Made by a program: the position numbers and the translations under genes
Origin: an uncultured Acidiphilium sp.
GTDB lineage: Bacteria; Bacillota; Clostridia; Christensenellales; Borkfalkiaceae
Direction: 5' to 3'
Assembly (NCBI GenBank): GCA_902495325.1
Contig: CABUWK010000006.1
Location: 10,740-74,739, forward strand
DNA length: 64,000 nt
The notes under the pieces: model-generated
Database searches by the model: none
Told to the model about the DNA's origin: nothing
Seen by the model: the letters and a program-made list of their open reading frames with translations, nothing else
In this document: positions 36,155 to 43,676 of the stretch, in pieces
How positions within the stretch are numbered: position 1 is the first letter of the stretch
How the letters are laid out: every line of letters begins with the position of its first letter

Positions 36155-37174
36155 TCAGCGGATCTTTTCGCTTGATTTCGCAATGAGAAAGGCGGTGTCG
36201 TCATACCGTTTCGCGCCGGTAAAGCCGATCGTTTTTTCCCATTCGCCGATCGTGCGCACGATCGGTTTTCTGCGCTTCGGCGGGTATTCTTTCAGCAGGG
36301 CAAGGCGTTTGTCACCGTCGTCCTCGCCGTCCGAAATGAAATAGTCGCAGGCGTCGAAATCACGGGTAAAATAATATCCCTGTCCGATCATCGTTTCGAT
36401 GAGAGAGCGGAGATAGTGAATATCCCGCTTTTCGAGTTTATAGGAAAAGCAGACCTTCGTTCTCGAACGTTTCGGATAGGGGAGCGAGGAGACGAAATCG
36501 TTGAAGATGATCCCCTGCGTTTTTTTGCTGAGCTTCAGACCGAATTCTTCTCTGAGGTGGGCTTCGGAAAAAGGCAGATGATAGCCTTCTTCGTCGTTTA
36601 CGCCCGCATGCACGCCGTATTTTCCGATCAGCGAGGCAAAGGTATAGCCGAATTGTTCCAGAAATTTTTTCAGAAGGAGCAGGGATACTTCCGCGTCTTC
36701 GTCGGAACGGTGGGGCTGATAGGTGATGCCGTATTTTTCCGTCAGCGTTTTCAGACCGATCGCGTTCTCTTCCGGAACGAGCAGTTTATAGAGAGACTGG
36801 ATATCGTAAAAAGAGTAGGAAATGCGGGGAAGGCGGAAACTGTCGCACGCGTCGTTCAGATATTTCACGTCGTTTCCCATAGAAAAGCCGAGAACGGTTT
36901 TTCCTTCGAACAATTCTCTGATCTCTTCGTATTTTTCGTTAAAACGGGGAGCTTTGCGGAATTCTTCCACGGAATAGGCAAATTCCACCCCCGTTCGTTT
37001 GAAGTTTTTTTTATCTCCCACCCGAAACTTTCTGGGCAGGGGATTGAAGATGACGTCTTCCTTTTTTATTTCGTTGAAATTTTCGTCTGTAAGGACGTAT
37101 CCGATGCTGCAAAGGCTGCCGTCGTCGGCATGACCGGTACAGCTTTCGGTGTCGATCACAAGATATCCCGCCAT
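36155..37174 (-). CDS. DEDDh 3'-5' exonuclease with BRCT-like C-terminus
   Basis: 339 residues. The DnaQ-like fold is shown by D8 and E10 (VIDTES), D102 (GNDVKYLND) and H155...D160 (PHRSDED), the DEDDh set. The last ~90 residues (KVCFSYKLEKRD...YYFTRDFDACDYFISD) look like a BRCT domain, but this is a weak call. It abuts lexA with no spacer and has its own GAGGAAG, so it should be co-transcribed with lexA and induced by DNA damage. A repair or proofreading role is inferred. Confidence 0.78.
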   Translation of the reverse strand: MAGYLVIDTESCTGHADDGSLCSIGYVLTDENFNEIKKEDVIFNPLPRKFRVGDKKNFKRTGVEFAYSVEEFRKAPRFNEKYEEIRELFEGKTVLGFSMGNDVKYLNDACDSFRLPRISYSFYDIQSLYKLLVPEENAIGLKTLTEKYGITYQPHRSDEDAEVSLLLLKKFLEQFGYTFASLIGKYGVHAGVNDEEGYHLPFSEAHLREEFGLKLSKKTQGIIFNDFVSSLPYPKRSRTKVCFSYKLEKRDIHYLRSLIETMIGQGYYFTRDFDACDYFISDGEDDGDKRLALLKEYPPKRRKPIVRTIGEWEKTIGFTGAKRYDDTAFLIAKSSEKIR

Positions 37175-37780
37175 TTAAAACTTCCTCATAAGCCCGACCA
37201 CAACGCCGAGGATCGTTACGTTTTTCAGAATGATGTCGGTCATGGTCGGGTTCTCCGGGTGAAGAACGACGTGCGCGCCCTTGCGGAAAAACCGTTTCAC
37301 CGTTGCCGATTCGTCGAAATACGCCACGACGATCTGTCCGTTTTCGGCGGAGTCCTGCTTTTTCACGATGATCCTGTCTCCGTTTAAAATGCCCGCGCCG
37401 ATCATGCTGCTGCCTTTTACCTTCAGGATGAAAAGTTCGTCCTCCGTGCCGTATTCGGTCGGAACGGGCAGAAACTCCTCATAATTTTCGTATGCGAAGA
37501 CAGGCGTTCCCGCCGTGACCTGACCGATCACGGGAACTTTTAAAAAGGGAAGTTCCTCTTCGGTAAGATTGATCGCGCGCTTTTTGCTTTCCGCTTTCGA
37601 TAAAAGCCCGCGCTCTTCCAGTTTGTTCAGATAAACGTATGCCGACGCCGTGGATTTGATATCGAGCGCGGCGCAGATCTCACGCATGGAAGGGGGGTAT
37701 TTCTTTTCGTCGATATAACTTTTCACATAGTCGTAAACGGCGGCGAGTTTCGTCTCCATTTTTTTGCTTGTTTTTCTCAT
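37175..37780 (-). CDS. lexA: SOS repressor LexA
   Basis: 201 residues. N-terminal winged helix (PPSMREICAALDIKSTASAYVYLNKL) and C-terminal S24 self-cleaving domain: scissile A90-G91 (VTAGTP), Ser125 (KGSSMIGAG) and Lys162 (TVKRFF). The start at 37780 gives MRKTSKKMETKL with AAAGGAAC upstream; the longer frame enters the promoter. A hairpin GCCCCGA-AAAG-TCGGGGC (37802-37820 region) lies in the leader. Confidence 0.95.
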   Translation of the reverse strand: MRKTSKKMETKLAAVYDYVKSYIDEKKYPPSMREICAALDIKSTASAYVYLNKLEERGLLSKAESKKRAINLTEEELPFLKVPVIGQVTAGTPVFAYENYEEFLPVPTEYGTEDELFILKVKGSSMIGAGILNGDRIIVKKQDSAENGQIVVAYFDESATVKRFFRKGAHVVLHPENPTMTDIILKNVTILGVVVGLMRKF

Positions 37781-37840
37781 ATGCGGCTGTTCCTTTTGCT
37801 CAGCCCCGACTTTTCGGGGCGGAAATTCGATGATACATTC

Positions 37841-37869
37841 AGTATACCATATTTTTTCTTTGAAATCAA
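37841..37869 (-). promoter_or_regulatory. Promoter of lexA
   Basis: On the minus strand TTGATT (37869-37864), 17 bases, TATACT (37846-37841). The probable SOS box overlaps its -35 element, fitting autorepression. Confidence 0.6.
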
Positions 37870-37880
37870 ACATTTGTTTA
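37867..37880. promoter_or_regulatory. Probable LexA (SOS) box
   Basis: CAAACATTTGTTTA is a dyad close to the Gram-positive LexA site CGAACRNRYGTTYC (8 of 10 defined positions). It covers the lexA -35 and ends 11 bases before the -35 of the divergent promoter, so LexA could control both. Confidence 0.5.
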
Positions 37881-37891
37881 CCGCGTTTTGA

Positions 37892-37920
37892 TTGAAATTT
37901 CTAAAAATTAGGTGTATAAT
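37892..37920 (+). promoter_or_regulatory. Promoter of the Cys-rich mini-protein gene
   Basis: TTGAAA (37892-37897), 17 bases, TATAAT (37915-37920), divergent from lexA and close to the SOS box. Confidence 0.6.
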
Positions 37921-37954
37921 AGGGGAACAAACGAAAACGGAGACGAACAGGAGA

Positions 37955-38176
37955 ATGCAACCCATTAAAAACGATAAATACGGCAATGCCGCGAATACGG
38001 GAGACGAAGAAGAACGCTGCGTGCTTTACGACAGAGAATGCATCCATTGCGGCGAGTGTGAAATGTGCGATCTCGATCCTCTCAAAATCTGCGACAACTG
38101 CGGAAAATGTCTCGAAGTAAAGGACTATGCGACCATAGCCGTCGATTTCGATCTTACAGGGAAACGGGAAGTATAA
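37955..38176 (+). CDS. Small Cys-rich protein, putative metal or Fe-S binder
   Basis: 73 residues with eight cysteines: RCVLYDRECIHCGECEMCD followed by KICDNCGKCLE. The CxxCxxCxxC and CxxCxxC spacing resembles zinc ribbons or ferredoxin-type clusters. I do not recognise a named family. The ATG at 37955 lies downstream of the predicted transcription start; CGGAG at 37938-37942 is the better-placed ribosome site, with a second AGGAG almost touching the ATG. Transcribed away from lexA; possible SOS control is inference. Confidence 0.7.
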   Translation: MQPIKNDKYGNAANTGDEEERCVLYDRECIHCGECEMCDLDPLKICDNCGKCLEVKDYATIAVDFDLTGKREV

Positions 38177-38524
38177 ACGACACACCCCGGAAATGCGGAA
38201 ACATCCGGAAATGAAAGATCCGGCGGACAAAACGACCTGCGACGGGAAAAGGATTTTCATGCCAGGCATTCCCCGCAACCGGCTGTTTTCGGGGCGAAAA
38301 ACAGGTTTACGGCTGAATTAAACACCCTTCAAAATTATTTAATAAAATTTTCATAACGAATACACATAAAAAGCAGGGGAAGGGAAAATTTTTCTTGCTT
38401 TTTTTCTCAAAATCATATATAATGTCTGTAGAAACGGTGTCTGTCCGGTCTTTTGGCGGCAAGGGCAGTCTCCGATTAACCGATCGCGTCGTTTTCTGTC
38501 GGAAACGGCGGAAGGAAGTTTTTT
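38177..38524. other. Spacer without a supported gene
   Basis: 348 bases. It holds two CCGGAAATG direct copies (about 38187 and 38205), a CCCCG...CGGGG hairpin without a U-run (about 38274-38298), and the M50 gene promoter at 38395-38423. A 36-codon frame from ATG 38211 lacks a spaced ribosome site and is not called. Confidence 0.5.
38395..38423 (+). promoter_or_regulatory. Promoter of the M50-scpA-scpB operon
   Basis: TTGCTT (38395-38400), 17 bases, perfect TATAAT (38418-38423), about 100 bases before the TTG start at 38525. Confidence 0.6.
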
Positions 38525-39217
38525 TTGACACAAGACGCATTATTGAAACTGATCGTATATTTCGCGAATTTCTGCGCGATCCTGATCTCGTTGCCCATGC
38601 ACGAATTCGCGCACGCGTATGCGGCGGTGAAAAACGGAGATTCCACTCCGATGGCTTACGGCAGATATACCTTGAACCCTTTCCGGCATTTCGACCCGAT
38701 CGGGCTCGTGATGATGATCCTTCTCCGGTTCGGCTGGGCGAAACCCGTTCCGGTAAATCCTTATAATTTCAGAGATCATAAAAAGGGGTGCATTCAGGTA
38801 TCGCTTGCCGGCGTTACGGTGAACCTGATCCTCGCATTTATCTGCTGCCCCGTTATGATGATCCTTTTCGCCAAACTGCAACTCCGGGACGGCGAAACGC
38901 TGTATTATCTCAAGTTTTTCGTCCTCATGCTGTCCTCCGCGATGTTTTATCTGAACATCGGCTTGTTCGTGTTCAATCTGTTGCCCCTTTATCCGCTCGA
39001 CGGTTTCAACTTTCTCTCGGCGGTCGTTCGCAGAAACAGAGGGGTCATCGATTTTTTGCGGAAATACAGCCTTATTATCCTGCTCGCGATCTTTGCGCTC
39101 GGATATATCGGAGACTGGCTGAATATCCCTTATCTTGATTTTATCGGTCTTTTGAGAGACCTTGTTGCAACGCCGATTATGCGGCTGTGGAGGTTGATTT
39201 TAGGAAAATGGCTATAA
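38525..39217 (+). CDS. Site-2 protease family (M50) membrane metalloprotease
   Basis: 230 residues with about five membrane helices. Zinc ligands are H26-E-FA-H30 (HEFAH) in the first helix and the Asp of NLLPLYPLDG near residue 160. This small YwhC-like M50 type often precedes scpA-scpB in Firmicutes, as here. Substrate unknown. The start is TTG at 38525, placed 6 bases after GGAAGGAAG; no better ATG is available. Confidence 0.88.
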   Translation: MTQDALLKLIVYFANFCAILISLPMHEFAHAYAAVKNGDSTPMAYGRYTLNPFRHFDPIGLVMMILLRFGWAKPVPVNPYNFRDHKKGCIQVSLAGVTVNLILAFICCPVMMILFAKLQLRDGETLYYLKFFVLMLSSAMFYLNIGLFVFNLLPLYPLDGFNFLSAVVRRNRGVIDFLRKYSLIILLAIFALGYIGDWLNIPYLDFIGLLRDLVATPIMRLWRLILGKWL

Positions 39218-40224
39218 CGGAAGAGCTCGTGAAAGAGCATACGACGGACGAGGAAGCGCCCCTGACCGACGGAGAAGAATACACGATAGACGAACTGAAG
39301 GAAAAGAGGGAAGAAGAGGAGTTTTCGAAACCTTTGCCCCCTCTTGCCGACAAAGAGGGCGACGAATCGCCTTTGGAAAAGCTTGAAGAAAAACTGGAGG
39401 AAAAAGAGGGCGGGAAGATCCCCGATTATTCCGATAAAGCGCAGAATTTCGAATCGGTGGTGGACTATACTACGAAACTTTCCAATTTCGAAGGTCCGCT
39501 CGATCTTTTGCTTTTCCTCGTGAACCGCGCGGAGATCGAGATCCGCGAGATTTTCGTTTCCGAAGTGACGGAGCAGTTCCTTTATTACGTGCAGAACGCA
39601 AACGATCTTGACATGGAGAAGGAAAGCGAATATCTCAGCATGGCGGCGACCTTGCTCGAGATCAAATCCAAAGCGCTTCTGCCCGTATTCGAGTTCCAGG
39701 ACGACGATGATTTCGGCTTTGAGGAACAGGATCCCGAAGAGGAGCTGTATCAGCAACTCGAAGAATACAAGCTTTTCAAAGAAGCGAGTATGAAGTTGCA
39801 GTCCATCGAAAACACCAATCGTTTTTATAAAGATCCGGACGAAAGCGCGAACGACGTTAGGATCGTTTACAAAGATTTTACCCTTGAAGGGCTGGTGAAA
39901 GCATTTACCGATCTTCTCGCGAGAACGGATCTTGAAAGAAGGATCAAAAACGAACAGAAACAGATCCCGAAGGAAGTTTATACGGTTGCCGATAAAATCG
40001 GCTATATCAAAAAAACCATGCTGGAAAGAGAAACGTGCAGTTTCTTCGAACTTTTTAAAGACACGGCGTCGCGGGCGGAGATCATTACCACCTTTCAGGC
40101 GATGCTCGAACTTCTGAAACTGCAATATATCCGCGTCGAACAGAAGAGCACGTTCGATGACATCACGATTACTTTATGCGAAGAAAGGAGTGAAGAAGTT
40201 GGAGACCTTAGCGAATATAATTGA
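39208..40224 (+). CDS. scpA: Segregation and condensation protein A
   Basis: 338 residues. The kleisin subunit of the SMC-ScpAB condensin starts at about residue 87 (YTTKLSNFEGPLDLLLFLVNRAEIEIREIFVSEV is the conserved N-domain region) and ends with the winged helix (FFELFKDTASRAEIITTFQAMLELLKL). The first ~85 residues are an acidic, low-complexity extension absent from typical ~250-residue ScpA. ATG 39208 was chosen; GTG 39187 is possible. Overlaps the M50 gene and scpB. Confidence 0.92.
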   Translation: MAITEELVKEHTTDEEAPLTDGEEYTIDELKEKREEEEFSKPLPPLADKEGDESPLEKLEEKLEEKEGGKIPDYSDKAQNFESVVDYTTKLSNFEGPLDLLLFLVNRAEIEIREIFVSEVTEQFLYYVQNANDLDMEKESEYLSMAATLLEIKSKALLPVFEFQDDDDFGFEEQDPEEELYQQLEEYKLFKEASMKLQSIENTNRFYKDPDESANDVRIVYKDFTLEGLVKAFTDLLARTDLERRIKNEQKQIPKEVYTVADKIGYIKKTMLERETCSFFELFKDTASRAEIITTFQAMLELLKLQYIRVEQKSTFDDITITLCEERSEEVGDLSEYN

Positions 40225-41092
40225 ATCCATACTTTTTGTATCGGGAAAAGCCGTTGCCGTAAGCGATATTTCCGAAAAACTCGGAATATCCAACAAAGAA
40301 GTAACGAGGCTTGCGAAAACTCTGCAGGAAAAATACGACGACGCGAGCGGTATCAATCTGCTCATGTTCAACAATAAATTACAGTTCTGCTCCAATCCCA
40401 AATATGCGGAAGACGTTGCGAACGTTCTGAACCCCATCAAAGAAAGAGAACTTTCGAGAAGCATGCTCGAAGTTGCGGCGATCGTCGCATACAAGCAGCC
40501 CGTAACAAGGCTCGATCTCGAAGAGATCCGCGGATGCAACAGCGAATATGCCATTCAGGTGCTTTTAAAGCTGAAAGTCATCACCGTGGTCGGTCATAAA
40601 GACGCGATCGGAAAACCCGCGCTCTTCGGCACGACGGATAATTTCCTGAAACGGTTCCAGATTTCCTCGCTTGACGAGTTGCCCGATTACGACGATCTGA
40701 TGAGCAAGATCAAGCTGATCCACGGCGGAGACGATACTTATCTTTTCCGTAAAGACGTTTACGACGCGCAGAACGATCCGGACTATCTTGCCCGCCAGCA
40801 GGAAGCCGACGCGATCGCCGCGGGGCAGATGCCCGGCGCAGGCACGGCAACAGGGGCGGACACCGCCGCGACGGAGACGGCTGCGGAAGAAAGCGCGGAA
40901 AGCGAAGGGGACAAGCCTTTCGACTATTCGACGATCGGCGTATCCGGCAGCGGCGCCGAAGGCGGGCAGGAAGATCTGTTCGCCGATCGCGGAAACGAAA
41001 AGGAAGAAGAGGAAGAAGACGAGCTGAAACCCGTTGACGAAGAAGAGATTCCCGACTTTCTGAAAGACGAAAAAATCGAAAGGATCGGATAA
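40199..41092 (+). CDS. scpB: Segregation and condensation protein B
   Basis: 297 residues. Residues 1-185 are the paired winged-helix ScpB (IIESILFVSGKAVAVSDISEKL, VAAIVAYKQPVTRLDLEEIRG, TTDNFLKRFQI), which binds ScpA in the condensin complex. The last ~110 residues are an Ala/Glu/Gly-rich acidic tail not found in usual ~200-residue ScpB. The TTG at 40199 lies 8 bases after GGAG and yields METLANIIESILF; the ATG at 40157 lies upstream inside scpA. Confidence 0.92.
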   Translation: METLANIIESILFVSGKAVAVSDISEKLGISNKEVTRLAKTLQEKYDDASGINLLMFNNKLQFCSNPKYAEDVANVLNPIKERELSRSMLEVAAIVAYKQPVTRLDLEEIRGCNSEYAIQVLLKLKVITVVGHKDAIGKPALFGTTDNFLKRFQISSLDELPDYDDLMSKIKLIHGGDDTYLFRKDVYDAQNDPDYLARQQEADAIAAGQMPGAGTATGADTAATETAAEESAESEGDKPFDYSTIGVSGSGAEGGQEDLFADRGNEKEEEEEDELKPVDEEEIPDFLKDEKIERIG

Positions 41093-41094
41093 TC

Positions 41095-42024
41095 ATGAAA
41101 AAATTCTCAACTTTTGTCGCAATTCTCTTTGCGGCGGTAGCCTTATGCGGTCTGTTCGGCTCCTGTAAAAAGGAAACGGAACCGAGCGGCGTAAAGGCGG
41201 ATAAATTTGCCGGAACTTACAGGCTGGCAACGATGTCTGCCGAAATCGACGGAGAAACCTCGGATCTGATGAAAACGCGCGGGGTGGACGAATTTCTCGT
41301 GATCGGAAAAGAGGGCACGGGCTTTCTTTCTCACGAGCAGACGGACGGAAAGTTTACCTGCCGCGTCGTGAAGCTGGAATTTCTCGGGACTTCGGAAAAC
41401 GAAGAACTCTCCAATTCGGTTCGCGTATCCGACGGCAAAAACGTCGATTTCGTCGTTTTCCGCAAAGATAAGGAGATTCTCGAAACCGATTCGATCCCCG
41501 TTGCGACGGGCGATCTGAAAAACGCGTCTTCCGCAAGCGTAACCTTCAAAAAGCTTTCCGACGATATCGATACCAAGAAAATTTCCGAAACGCTCGGCAA
41601 AAAAGTCGGATACGCTTCGTATGACAATTTCCTCGTGAACGGTATTTACAAAGTTTCTCATGTGGAAAGCAATCCGGAAGATGGCGAAGCCGTAAATCCT
41701 TACGCCTATTTTGTGTTCGATATCGACGCCGTGGCGCAGACGATAACGCAATATTACGCCTATAAAGCGGACGTTACGAAAAAAGGCGATACCTATGTTC
41801 TGGCGGACACCGCCCGCAAAAAGAGCGAGCCGATAAAATACAGTTTCCGAAAGATGGCAGAAGGTGAATTTACCCTTTCTTTCAACGGCGAAACGTACGC
41901 CGTTTCCTACGCAAACGGGAAGGTGAGCATTTCGAGCGAAGTAAACACCCTTTACGAAACGGACGCAACCGATCCGGACGCATTGGCAACGGAGATCCTT
42001 GCCGATTATCTTTCTTCTCTTTAG
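41095..42024 (+). CDS. Putative lipoprotein, conserved hypothetical
   Basis: 309 residues. The N-terminus has a signal peptide ending GLFGSC, a lipobox-like site, followed by a charged spacer (KKETEPSG). The mature part looks beta-rich with two related halves (KFAGTYRLATMSAEIDGE... and FLVNGIYKVSHVESNPEDGE), typical of lipocalin-like extracellular proteins, but I cannot name a family. It starts 2 bases after scpB, so it is in the same transcript, which ends at the hairpin 42077-42105. Confidence 0.78.
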   Translation: MKKFSTFVAILFAAVALCGLFGSCKKETEPSGVKADKFAGTYRLATMSAEIDGETSDLMKTRGVDEFLVIGKEGTGFLSHEQTDGKFTCRVVKLEFLGTSENEELSNSVRVSDGKNVDFVVFRKDKEILETDSIPVATGDLKNASSASVTFKKLSDDIDTKKISETLGKKVGYASYDNFLVNGIYKVSHVESNPEDGEAVNPYAYFVFDIDAVAQTITQYYAYKADVTKKGDTYVLADTARKKSEPIKYSFRKMAEGEFTLSFNGETYAVSYANGKVSISSEVNTLYETDATDPDALATEILADYLSSL

Positions 42025-42076
42025 CCACATCAAGCCTAAATGCGATTCAAAATCTTTCTCAGCTAACAAAAACGAA

Positions 42077-42105
42077 AACCCCTTGCGTATTCCGCGCAAG
42101 GGGTT
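42077..42105. terminator. Bidirectional terminator
   Basis: Perfect 11-bp stem AACCCCTTGCG/CGCAAGGGGTT with a 7-base loop, flanked by Ts on both strands, between convergent genes. Confidence 0.85.
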
Positions 42106-42139
42106 AAATTTTTCTAATTAGGGTTACAAATTGTTTCTT

Positions 42140-42490
42140 TTATGATCGAAACGTGATATATTGAGGGGGGGGGTAAACGCTGCCTAACTTTTCTTCGAAA
42201 AGGTCGAGAAAGTCGTTTGCAATCGTTTCGTTGGAAAAAGCGCCCGCAAAATCGAATTTCGCGTAAACGGTTTCCTTTTCGTCTTCCACGCGGATCAGAA
42301 CGATCGACGCGACGGGCGACAATAATTTCGCCTTTTTCAACCTGATCGCATTGAATTTCGCAAAGGTATATTTGCATTCGTCGTCTTCGAACAAGGCTTT
42401 GATGCCGTCGTCGAAAAAGCGGAAAATAACGGGCGAATCCTTTTTCACGATTTCCCTCGGGACTTCGATCGTCTCCAGTAAATCTGCCAT
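42140..42490 (-). CDS. Hypothetical protein with a C9 tract near its end
   Basis: 116 residues, soluble, slightly acidic, family not recognised. It has a strong promoter (42517-42545) and AAGGAGG before the ATG, so it is very likely a real gene. Near the 3' end nine Cs (nine Gs at 42165-42173 on the plus strand) encode a Pro run, after which the protein ends QYITFRS. A one-base slip would replace that tail with one ending IKETICNPN, so the tract could switch the C-terminus, or be a sequencing error. Confidence 0.75.
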   Translation of the reverse strand: MADLLETIEVPREIVKKDSPVIFRFFDDGIKALFEDDECKYTFAKFNAIRLKKAKLLSPVASIVLIRVEDEKETVYAKFDFAGAFSNETIANDFLDLFEEKLGSVYPPPQYITFRS

Positions 42491-42516
42491 AAATCCTCCT
42501 TCTTAATTCAAATCTA

Positions 42517-42545
42517 TATTAAACCTTTTTCATAAAAAAGTCAAT
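42517..42545 (-). promoter_or_regulatory. Promoter of the small hypothetical gene
   Basis: On the minus strand TTGACT (42545-42540), 17 bases, TAATAT (42522-42517), just upstream of AAGGAGG and the ATG at 42490. The rest of 42546-42680 shows no clear signal. Confidence 0.6.
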
Positions 42546-42681
42546 CATATGCCGATCGGTGGAAAGATATTGTCGCAATCTGTCATAATGTAGAAGAAGC
42601 GTGTATTCCGGGTGAATCGGGCTTCATCTGTTTTTTATCATTGTTTTCATCTTCGATTCCGCAAAAAGCATGCAAAAAAAG

Positions 42682-42728
42682 TTGACAAATTTTCCGAAAT
42701 ATATATAATTTTCCGAAATATATATAAT
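42682..42728 (+). promoter_or_regulatory. Strong promoter with duplicated -10 for the surface operon
   Basis: TTGACA (42682-42687), 16 bases, TATAAT (42704-42709). A 19-base unit (42690-42708) is repeated in tandem at 42709-42727, which creates a second TATAAT at 42723-42728. Transcripts from either box would carry the riboswitch that follows. Confidence 0.65.
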
Positions 42729-42763
42729 ATGTTATAGAAACAGTGAAGCCGAAAAATTTCATA

Positions 42764-42842
42764 TCGTTTCGAAAATAGCAAAATAGTCGCAAGGCTATTA
42801 CGCAAAGCTAAAGGGACTTACCGAGTCAGCCAGTTGCCGAAT
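42764..42842 (+). promoter_or_regulatory. Cyclic-di-GMP-I (GEMM) riboswitch aptamer
   Basis: The RNA matches the GEMM-I consensus in order: AGCAAAA, a P2 stem AATAGTC/GGCTATT capped by a GCAA tetraloop, the invariant ACGCAAAGC, AGGGACT with a short P3 (GACT/AGTC), and GCCAGTTGCCGA as tetraloop-receptor side. P1 can form from TTCG (42768-42771) and CGAA (42838-42841). These are the class features of c-di-GMP-I riboswitches; no other aptamer class shares ACGCAAAGC with a GNRA-capped P2. Ligand specificity is inferred. Confidence 0.85.
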
Positions 42843-42872
42843 TACCGATTGTCGTGTGGTTTGGCTTTTTTT
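42836..42872 (+). terminator. Riboswitch expression platform (terminator)
   Basis: GCCGAA (42836-42841) pairs with TTTGGC (42860-42865), followed by seven Ts. The left arm includes the CGAA used by aptamer P1, so the two are mutually exclusive, which predicts that c-di-GMP turns the operon on. The 3' part of the leader (42873-43046) holds a degenerate dispersed repeat (GTCATCCCGAGCC, ~42894) and GGAGGAG just before the first start codon. Confidence 0.65.
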
Positions 42873-43046
42873 ATTGCTTATCTTTCCGATACGTCATCCC
42901 GAGCCGGCTTTCTTGCCCGGCACACGGCAGATCTTTAAAGCGATGAAAATTCCTGTTTTTTACACATACTGTAAAACCGTTATTCTGCATAAACCTTTTA
43001 TTACGGACACAAAAATAATTCCCGACAAAATTCACACGGAGGAGAA

Positions 43047-43676
43047 ATGAATAAGCCGATCGAAAAAAAACGCCTGATTTCCATACTTCTCGTTATTCTG
43101 TTTACGCTTATGTCTTCTGCGGCGGTCGTTTACGCGGCGGTTCTTTTTTCGTTCCGCGTGAAAGGCGATATCGACGGCAATACCGATACCATAACCGATA
43201 ACGGCAGTTCTCTGATCTCTCTCGAATCCGAAACGGAAACCATAACCTTTTCCGCAGGAAACACAGAGCATGAGATCCCCTTAACGGTAAAAAACGCGTC
43301 CGCAGTGAACGTCGTTTACGATTTCGGCTTAACGGCAACGGAAAGCGGAAACGATATCAGCGAAACAAATTTTACCAAGCTGAAAAGCGCGATCCTCGTC
43401 TCTCTGGACGGGGAATTTATCGGCACGCTTGCGGAACTTACAAATGCGGGGGAAGGCAATCTTTATAACGGCAGTTTTTACCTCGCGTCGGGAGTAACGG
43501 CAACCCCGACAAGCGCAAGCCATACGCTCACGCTTTCTCTTCATATTGCGGCGGACCCCGCGGCGGGAGAGAAAACCTTTGTTCTTCGCGTGAATACTTA
43601 CGTTCGCAATGCCGATTATCGCAAAGTCGTTTTCGTGAAAACGGAAGCCGATTTCAAAAAGCCGCAGACGACGTGA
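43047..43676 (+). CDS. N-terminal fragment: SipW/TasA-like exported head
   Basis: 209 residues as read. Basic start (MNKPIEKKR), one hydrophobic segment (LISILLVILFTLMSSAAVVYAA) and then a beta-rich domain (AGNTEHEIPLTVKNASAVNVVYDFGLTA) as in TasA/camelysin-type matrix proteins with SipW-dependent signals. GGAGGAG precedes the ATG. The frame leaves the true path at the A5 run (43656-43660) and ends seven codons later. Confidence 0.75.
   Translation: MNKPIEKKRLISILLVILFTLMSSAAVVYAAVLFSFRVKGDIDGNTDTITDNGSSLISLESETETITFSAGNTEHEIPLTVKNASAVNVVYDFGLTATESGNDISETNFTKLKSAILVSLDGEFIGTLAELTNAGEGNLYNGSFYLASGVTATPTSASHTLTLSLHIAADPAAGEKTFVLRVNTYVRNADYRKVVFVKTEADFKKPQTT

Noticed and set aside
38211..38321. 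36-codon frame after the Cys-rich gene
   Set aside because: No properly spaced ribosome site, no recognisable motif, and overlap with simple repeats.
42583..42792. 69-codon minus-strand frame over the promoter and riboswitch
   Set aside because: It runs antisense through a functional promoter and aptamer and has no start signals.
42856..43050. 64-codon frame between the riboswitch and the surface operon
   Set aside because: It covers the terminator and a repeat-derived stretch, lacks a ribosome site and overlaps the real start at 43047.
43653..43667. Programmed -1 frameshift at C AAA AAG
   Set aside because: The heptamer is not the efficient A AAA AAG form and no stimulatory stem-loop or internal Shine-Dalgarno is evident. 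Other genes of the locus are broken differently, so mutation or error is simpler, though not excluded.
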